Positions 4,215 through 8,922 of a stretch of 8,922 bases of DNA are shown one piece after another. The DNA is from Paracoccaceae bacterium (GTDB lineage: Bacteria; Pseudomonadota; Alphaproteobacteria; Rhodobacterales; Rhodobacteraceae): positions 1-8,922 of the forward strand of contig JAKITE010000120.1 of assembly GCA_021648225.1 (NCBI GenBank), read 5' to 3'. Positions within the stretch are counted from its first letter, which is position 1, and every line of letters starts with the position of its first letter. A model generated the notes under the pieces. The model was not told where the DNA came from. It saw only the letters and a list, made by a program, of their open reading frames with translations, and ran no database searches. The position numbers and the translations under genes were made by a program.

Positions 4215-5516
4215 ATGACTATTTCTTCCTCGATGAACGCCGGAGTATCCGGCCTGCAAGTCAATGCCAGCAAACTGGCAACCATTGCCGATAATATCGC
4301 CAATTCCAAGACCTATGGCTATAAGCGCGTGGATGCAGATTTCACGGCGATGACGCTGGGCAGCAATGTCGGCAGCTATACCGCTGGGGGCGCACGGGTT
4401 TCGACCTTTCGTGATGTGGCGGCCAACGGTTCGTTGATCGGCACGACAAATTCTATGGATATAGCCGTTACCGGCCGTGGGTTTTTACCGGTGACCCCGG
4501 CTTCGGCGCTGGCCAATACCGGCGCAGCCTTGCCGCTGCGCCTGACCACCACCGGATCATTTTATCCTGATGCGCAAGGGGTTTTAACCTCCGATAGCGG
4601 TATGGTTTTGCTGGGCTGGCCCGCAGATGCCAATGGTGATTTTCCAGCCCTGCCACGCGATAGCGCCGCGGGTCTGGTGCCGGTAAACATGACCCATAAC
4701 CAGTTTGCCGCCAACCCGACCACGGAAATCGGGCTTGGTATCAACCTGCCTGCCACGGCCACACAGGCGGGGGGCACTGGTGACCCGTTTGAATTGTCGA
4801 TCGAATATTTTGATAATCTGGGCACCACAAATTCTATGACGGCGGTATTTACCCCACAGGTTCCCGGGGCCGGGCAATCCAACACCTGGACAATGGAGAT
4901 CATTGATTCTGCTACCGGTGCTGCGCCGATTGCTGAATTTACCGTGGTATTTGACAACACCACCGCGCTTGGCGGGTCTTTGTTAAGTGTGACACCGGTT
5001 TTTGGCGGTGCTTATAATGCGGCCACCGGTGATATGAACGTGACGTTTGACCGTGGTCCGGTGGATATCAATATTGGCACCATTGGTTCAAATGATCGCA
5101 TGACTCAGCTTTCGTCATCATTTGCACCCATCAGCCTGTCCAAAAATGGCGCGCCAACCGGTAATGTTATTGGTATGGAAATTGACGCAAACGGGCTGGT
5201 TTCAGCCAATTATGATACCGGTTTTTCCAAGGTGATTTTCCGGGTGCCTTTGGCGGATGTTGCCAACCCCAACGCATTAGAGGCCATGTCGGCGCAAACC
5301 TATTCGATCACCCGTGACAGCGGCGATTTCTTTTTGTGGGATGCTGGTTCTGGCCCCACTGGTGAAACCATCGGCTATGCCCGCGAGGAATCGACTACGG
5401 ATATCGCTGGCGAGCTAACCGCGCTTATCGAGACCCAGCGGGCCTATTCATCCAATGCCAAAATCATTCAAACCGTAGACGAGATGCTACAGGAAACCAC
5501 TAATATCAAGCGCTAA
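4215..5516 (+). CDS. flgE: Flagellar hook protein FlgE
   Basis: FlgE is exported by the flagellar type III apparatus and polymerises, by about 120-130 copies, into the hook that joins rod to filament. The 433-residue protein has the rod/hook family N-terminus (MNAGVSGLQVNASKLATIADNIANSKTYGYKR, residues 7-38), whose ADNIANSKTYGYK is the variant of the usual NNLANVNTTGFK. A second conserved block, NSMDIAVTGRGFLPV (79-93), begins the D1 region; the middle, rich in Thr, Gly and Asn, forms the surface domains. The C-terminal helix (about 397-433, AGELTALIETQRAYSSNAKI...VDEMLQETTNIKR) carries the conserved LI-x-TQRAY-x-x-NAK motif. Both terminal helices, which form the D0 coiled coil, are present, so the protein looks complete; it is close to the E. 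coli length (402). Its stop codon lies in the loop of a perfect hairpin, and flgK starts 37 bp downstream. Confidence 0.95.
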   Translation: MTISSSMNAGVSGLQVNASKLATIADNIANSKTYGYKRVDADFTAMTLGSNVGSYTAGGARVSTFRDVAANGSLIGTTNSMDIAVTGRGFLPVTPASALANTGAALPLRLTTTGSFYPDAQGVLTSDSGMVLLGWPADANGDFPALPRDSAAGLVPVNMTHNQFAANPTTEIGLGINLPATATQAGGTGDPFELSIEYFDNLGTTNSMTAVFTPQVPGAGQSNTWTMEIIDSATGAAPIAEFTVVFDNTTALGGSLLSVTPVFGGAYNAATGDMNVTFDRGPVDINIGTIGSNDRMTQLSSSFAPISLSKNGAPTGNVIGMEIDANGLVSANYDTGFSKVIFRVPLADVANPNALEAMSAQTYSITRDSGDFFLWDAGSGPTGETIGYAREESTTDIAGELTALIETQRAYSSNAKIIQTVDEMLQETTNIKR

Positions 5517-5529
5517 TCGCGCTTGATAT
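5503..5529 (+). repeat. Perfect 11-bp stem-loop carrying the flgE stop codon in its loop
   Basis: ATATCAAGCGC (5503-5513) and GCGCTTGATAT (5519-5529) are exact reverse complements with a 5-base loop, TAATC. The first three loop bases are the flgE stop codon. The sequence after it is CTGACCAAAAAGGGAGGG, without a T-run, so it is not a standard intrinsic terminator. It lies 11 bases upstream of the flgK Shine-Dalgarno GGGAGG (5541-5546). A likely role is mRNA stabilisation or tuning of flgK output relative to flgE; this role is inference. Confidence 0.75.
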
Positions 5530-5553
5530 CTGACCAAAAAGGGAGGGTAAATT

Positions 5554-7014
5554 ATGAGTATTTCAGCAGCAATATCAAATGCCTATTCAGGGCTGACAGC
5601 CGTTTCGCGCCGTGCGGAAACCGTATCCAGCAATGTGGCTAACGCGTTGAACGAAAATTATACCCGCCGTGAGGTCATGACCGCCGAGCGGGTAATTGGC
5701 GGCACCGGAAGCGGGGTCAAAATTGACAGCATTTTCCGGGCCGTTGATGTCTTGGCAACCTCGCAACGCCGTGCAACCGGTGCTGAACTTGGCAATTCGG
5801 CACTGAAATCGGATGCCATGACCCGGATGGCAGAAATGCTCGGCCAGCCCGGTGATGCGCGCGCCTTGGCCACACAGGTTTTGCAGCTGGAAAATAGCAT
5901 GCGCGCAGCCGCCGACGCGCCCCAATCCGAAGCATTGCGCAGCAATCTTTTATCGGATGCCTCCGGTTTGGCTAATTCCCTGAATTCAATTTCAACCCAG
6001 ACCAGCGCGGTGCGCATGGAGGCAGACGCCACCATCGCGCGGCATGTGCAAACCGTAAATTCCGCCCTGAAACAAATCGAGGCGGTAAACACAGAAATCC
6101 GCATTCGCGGTTCGGGCAGCAATGATACCGCCGCCCTGATGGATGAGCGCGCCCGCCTGATTGATAAAATCTCGGACCTGATCCCTGTCCGGCTGATTTC
6201 TCGCGATAAAGGCGAGGTTGCTTTATATTCACAAAACGGTGCTGCCTTGATTGATGGGGCGGCCAATGTGCTGGAATTTTCACCAACACCGGTGATTACC
6301 CATGACATGACGCTTGCCTCCACGGCTTTGTCGGGCATTTCGATAAATGGTCGCCCGATTACAATGGGCAGCGGCGCGGGGCAGCTTGACGGTGGCGCAT
6401 TATCTGCCGCATTTGAAGTGCGCGATGTGATTGCACCCGAATTCAATAGCCGCATTGATGCCATGGCCCAGGATATTGTTGACCGGTTCCAAAATCCGGC
6501 AACCGACCCAAGTCTGGCACCCGGCGCTGCGGGATTGTTTACCGATAATGGTGCGGCATTTCTGCCCGCAGACACGCTTGGCCTTGCGGGGCGCATTGAC
6601 ATTAATGCGCTGGTTGATCCGGCCCAAGGCGGCGATTTATGGCGCTTGCGTGATGGTATTGGCGCGGTTGCGCCCGGCCCTGCGGGCGATGACAGCCAGT
6701 TGCGCCGCATGGTTGACGCCATGACCGCACAGCTGGTTCCGGGTGCTGGAACCGGGGTAATAACTCTTTCCAGCGCCACAAGCCTTGCGGCCGGAATTAC
6801 CAGCATTGTTGCTGGCAATGCCAGCCGACAAGAAGACCAGACCGCCTATCAAATGGGCCAGTTTGACATTCTGCGCGAGGGTGAGCTGGCGATGACCGGC
6901 GTTGATACAGATTATGAAATGCAGCAGCTTTTGCTGGTTGAGCAGGCCTATGCCGCCAATGCGCGGGTGATTTCCACCGCTGATATGATGATGCAAACCT
7001 TGTTGGAGATATAA
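5554..7014 (+). CDS. flgK: Flagellar hook-associated protein 1 (FlgK)
   Basis: FlgK (HAP1) forms the first of the two short junction rings between hook and filament; it is exported by the flagellar type III system. The 486-residue product has the rod/hook-type N-terminus SISAAISNAYSGLTAVSRRAETVSSNVANALNENYTRR (2-39), matching the family pattern in which N-x-x-N-x-x-Y-T-R follows the helix. A long, Ala-rich helical region follows (about 75-205). The C-terminal signature is GVDTDYEMQQLLLVEQAYAANARVISTADMMMQTLLEI (449-486), equivalent to the family's GVN-x-DEE...QQAY-x-A-ARVI...D-x-M-x-TLL. It is shorter than E. coli FlgK (547), mainly in the variable middle. GGGAGG seven bases before the ATG is a strong ribosome-binding site. 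Translation is probably coupled to flgL, which starts one base after the stop. Confidence 0.95.
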   Translation: MSISAAISNAYSGLTAVSRRAETVSSNVANALNENYTRREVMTAERVIGGTGSGVKIDSIFRAVDVLATSQRRATGAELGNSALKSDAMTRMAEMLGQPGDARALATQVLQLENSMRAAADAPQSEALRSNLLSDASGLANSLNSISTQTSAVRMEADATIARHVQTVNSALKQIEAVNTEIRIRGSGSNDTAALMDERARLIDKISDLIPVRLISRDKGEVALYSQNGAALIDGAANVLEFSPTPVITHDMTLASTALSGISINGRPITMGSGAGQLDGGALSAAFEVRDVIAPEFNSRIDAMAQDIVDRFQNPATDPSLAPGAAGLFTDNGAAFLPADTLGLAGRIDINALVDPAQGGDLWRLRDGIGAVAPGPAGDDSQLRRMVDAMTAQLVPGAGTGVITLSSATSLAAGITSIVAGNASRQEDQTAYQMGQFDILREGELAMTGVDTDYEMQQLLLVEQAYAANARVISTADMMMQTLLEI

Positions 7015-7015
7015 C

Positions 7016-8026
7016 ATGAAAGCCGCAGCCGTTTCCGACCTGTCCTCCGCCATGCGTTTACAGCGGGTTGGCCAATCTACCCGTGCCAGCATCCAAACCG
7101 CCGGATACGAGGTGGCAAGCGGCCTGAAATCCAACCTGATCAAAGCCACGGGCGGCGATCTTTCCGGCCTGTTTGCCATTGAAAAAACCATGGCACGGCT
7201 GGATGTGCGTTTGGGTGCAATCTCGACCGCCAGCGCGCGGGCCGAGGCCACGCAATTCAATCTTGAAAAAATCCAGCAAAACGTGGCGCAATTTGGCACG
7301 GATCTGATTGCCGCGGTTAATCTGGGTAATCAGCAACAGGCATTTTCGGTGGCCAGTTCGGCGCGCGGTGCGTTTGACAGTATTGTCTCGGCTATCAATG
7401 GCCGCTATGGCGATCAGGCGCTTTTTGCCGGTGCCAATGTTGATGGCGCTGCGGTGATAGATGCGCAAAGCATGTATAATGATATCATTGCTTTAACGGC
7501 TGCCGCGCCGGATTCTACCAGCGTGATTGCGGCTGTGGATGATTATTTCTATAACCCTGTTGGCGGCTTTGCCACCTCCGGTTTTCTTGGCGATGGGCTG
7601 GATGCAGCCGGTGCCGAAATTGCGGATGGCCAAGTTATTGATTATTCGGTGCGCGGTGATGCATTAGCCCTGCGCGATGCATTGCGCAATGTGGCGCTGA
7701 TTGCAATTGCCAATAATGGCGATCATGCGGGCAGTGATCTGGACAGTATGAACATCATGCAAGCGGCGGCAACCGGCGCAATTACCACAGTGAATTCAGT
7801 AATTGATCTGCGCGAAAGCCTTGGCCATGTCGAAGAAAGGCTTTCGCAAGCAGCGGCATTTAACGCATCGCAAAAAAACACATTCGAGATGAATCGTAAT
7901 GGCATTATTGCCGCCGACCCTTACGAGGCCGCCACCCGTTTTCAGGCCCTGCAAGGCCAAATGGAGGCTGTGTATATTATGACATCGCGCCTCTCCACCC
8001 TGAAATTACAAAACTATCTGAGGTAA
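7016..8026 (+). CDS. flgL: Flagellar hook-associated protein 3 (FlgL)
   Basis: FlgL (HAP3) is the second junction protein, between FlgK and the flagellin filament, and is related to flagellin at both ends. The 336-residue protein (E. coli: 317) begins with the flagellin-like coiled-coil segment (about 1-120), including YEVASGLKSNLIKATGGDLSGL (31-52), the counterpart of the family's -x-x-SGKR-x-x-x-P-SDDP block. The C-terminal helix region (about 260-336) carries DLRESLGHVEERLSQ and ends YEAATRFQALQGQMEAVYIMTSRLSTLKLQNYLR, the flagellin-like terminus in which the family has LQ...LQASY-x-x-x-S-x-l-x-x-lsLlnYl. Identity rests on both ends and on position after flgK. GGAG at 7005-7008, inside the end of flgK, supports the ATG at 7016. 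No truncation is seen. Confidence 0.92.
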   Translation: MKAAAVSDLSSAMRLQRVGQSTRASIQTAGYEVASGLKSNLIKATGGDLSGLFAIEKTMARLDVRLGAISTASARAEATQFNLEKIQQNVAQFGTDLIAAVNLGNQQQAFSVASSARGAFDSIVSAINGRYGDQALFAGANVDGAAVIDAQSMYNDIIALTAAAPDSTSVIAAVDDYFYNPVGGFATSGFLGDGLDAAGAEIADGQVIDYSVRGDALALRDALRNVALIAIANNGDHAGSDLDSMNIMQAAATGAITTVNSVIDLRESLGHVEERLSQAAAFNASQKNTFEMNRNGIIAADPYEAATRFQALQGQMEAVYIMTSRLSTLKLQNYLR

Positions 8027-8029
8027 ACC

Positions 8030-8922
8030 GTGATTCGATCCAAAATCGTTTTTCTGCTGGCTAGTATGGCCGTTTTTTTAACTTCAAACGCTTTCGCCGA
8101 TGTGCGGATAAAGGACCTTGTCGAAATCGACGGGGTGCGCGGCAATGATTTGGTCGGCTATGGGCTGGTGGTCGGGTTGAACGGCACTGGGGACGGGCTG
8201 CGAAATTCGCCTTTTACCGAAGAAGCCATGACCAACCTGCTGGAAAGGCTGGGCATCAATGTTACTGGCGAGAATTTTCGGTCAAAAAATGTAGCGGCTG
8301 TTTTGGTTACCGCCGCTTTGCCGCCTTTTGCGCGGGCTGGCGGGCGTATTGATATCACGGTTTCGACCATTGGCGATGCAAAAAGCCTGCTTGGCGGCAC
8401 CTTGATCATGACACCGCTTAATGCGGCAGATGGCCAGATTTATGCGGTGGCCCAAGGCTCGGTTATTGCTGGCGGTGTTACGGCCGAAGGCGATGGCGCA
8501 TCGGTAACCCAAGGGGTGCCGACTTCGGGCGTTATTCCGGCGGGCGCGCGGGTGGAACGCGAAATTGCCTTTGATTTCACCGAAATGCGCCAGATGCGTC
8601 TGGCCCTGCGCGACCCGGATTTCACCACCGCTGCCCGTATTGAACGCGCCATCAATGATCGGTTCGGGGTGCAAATAGCCGAGATGACCGATTCCGGCAC
8701 GGTGCGGCTGAACCTGGCGCTTGCCAATGCGCCATCGCCTGCCCATTTGATTAGCCTGCTGGAAAATATCGAGGTTGACCCACAACAGCGCGCGCGGGTG
8801 ATTGTTGATCAACGTTCCGGCACCATTGTTTTGGGTGCGGATGTGCGGATTTCGCGGGTGGCGGTTAGCCAGGGCAACCTGACCTTGCGTATTCAAGAGG
8901 CCCCGATCGTTATTCAACCCAA
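8030..8922 (+). CDS. flgI: Flagellar P-ring protein FlgI, GTG start, 3' end beyond the window
   Basis: FlgI assembles the P-ring, the bushing around the rod in the peptidoglycan layer. The reading frame opens with GTG at 8030, three bases after the flgL stop, preceded by GAGG (8020-8023); 297 codons fit before the edge, against about 365 in a full protein. Residues 1-23 form a Sec signal peptide (MIRSKIVFLLASMAVFLTSNAFA) with likely cleavage before DVRIKDL. The mature part shows the family signatures RIKDLVEIDGVRGNDLVGYG (26-45), LVVGLNGTGDGL...SPFTEEA, NVAAVLVTAALPPFARAGGRID, DAKSLLGGTL and QGVPTSGVIPAGARVEREI. The only internal Met near the start (codon 13) would destroy the signal peptide, so GTG is the best start. 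Unlike its neighbours, FlgI is exported by Sec rather than by the flagellar type III system. The gene is intact up to the edge. Confidence 0.95.
   Translation, partial: MIRSKIVFLLASMAVFLTSNAFADVRIKDLVEIDGVRGNDLVGYGLVVGLNGTGDGLRNSPFTEEAMTNLLERLGINVTGENFRSKNVAAVLVTAALPPFARAGGRIDITVSTIGDAKSLLGGTLIMTPLNAADGQIYAVAQGSVIAGGVTAEGDGASVTQGVPTSGVIPAGARVEREIAFDFTEMRQMRLALRDPDFTTAARIERAINDRFGVQIAEMTDSGTVRLNLALANAPSPAHLISLLENIEVDPQQRARVIVDQRSGTIVLGADVRISRVAVSQGNLTLRIQEAPIVIQP

Noticed and set aside
5658..6818. Long open frame (386 codons) on the minus strand opposite flgK
   Set aside because: It lies wholly antisense to a well-supported flgK, has a Ser/Arg/Ala-rich composition typical of a mirrored frame, and shows no family motif or ribosome-binding site.
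6637..7299. 220-codon minus-strand frame across flgK and flgL
   Set aside because: It overlaps two real genes on the other strand and gives no recognisable protein; a shadow frame.
8282..8917. 211-codon minus-strand frame opposite flgI
   Set aside because: flgI in the plus strand explains this region fully, and the antisense translation has no recognisable features.

Overview
The window looks like chromosomal DNA of an alphaproteobacterium, most likely a Rhodobacterales/Roseobacter-type organism. Three things point there: a stand-alone NDUFS4-type accessory subunit of respiratory complex I (a family shared by alphaproteobacteria and mitochondria), the gene order motB-flgE-flgK-flgL-flgI, and the character of the MotB and FlgI proteins. 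G+C is moderate in the genes and clearly lower in the spacers. The taxonomic call rests on protein character and gene order read by eye, not on a search.

Layout. Positions 1-425 (minus strand) hold the first 141 codons of uvrB, the nucleotide-excision-repair helicase; its remainder lies left of the window. A short divergent spacer with two abutting palindromes separates it from a plus-strand gene for a four-helix cytochrome b561-type membrane protein (541-1074). A 275-bp AT-rich spacer follows, holding an inverted repeat, a small hairpin, a G-quadruplex motif on the minus strand and a plausible promoter. Next comes the NDUFS4-like gene (1350-1661), then a small lipoprotein of unknown function (1797-2060). 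The lipoprotein gene converges on pdxA (2148-3119, minus), a vitamin B6 biosynthesis enzyme, with a terminator-like hairpin between them.

From 3239 to the right edge the window is a flagellar cluster on the plus strand: motB (stator), flgE (hook), flgK and flgL (hook-filament junction) and flgI (P-ring, cut by the edge at codon 298). The flgE-flgK, flgK-flgL and flgL-flgI gaps are 37, 1 and 3 bp, so flgEKLI is almost certainly one operon; motB is 106 bp upstream and may share its transcript or not. These proteins build successive parts of one machine: the stator that drives rotation, the bushing around the rod, the hook, and the two adaptors that join hook to filament. A perfect 11-bp inverted repeat with the flgE stop codon in its loop sits at the flgE/flgK junction and is the clearest candidate for post-transcriptional control here.

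I found no evidence of a new multi-gene system, mobile element, CRISPR array, tRNA or rRNA. The points worth a second look are small: the flgE stop-codon hairpin, the G-quadruplex motif, the unknown lipoprotein, a stator gene without motA beside it, and degenerate matches to alphaproteobacterial regulator sites.
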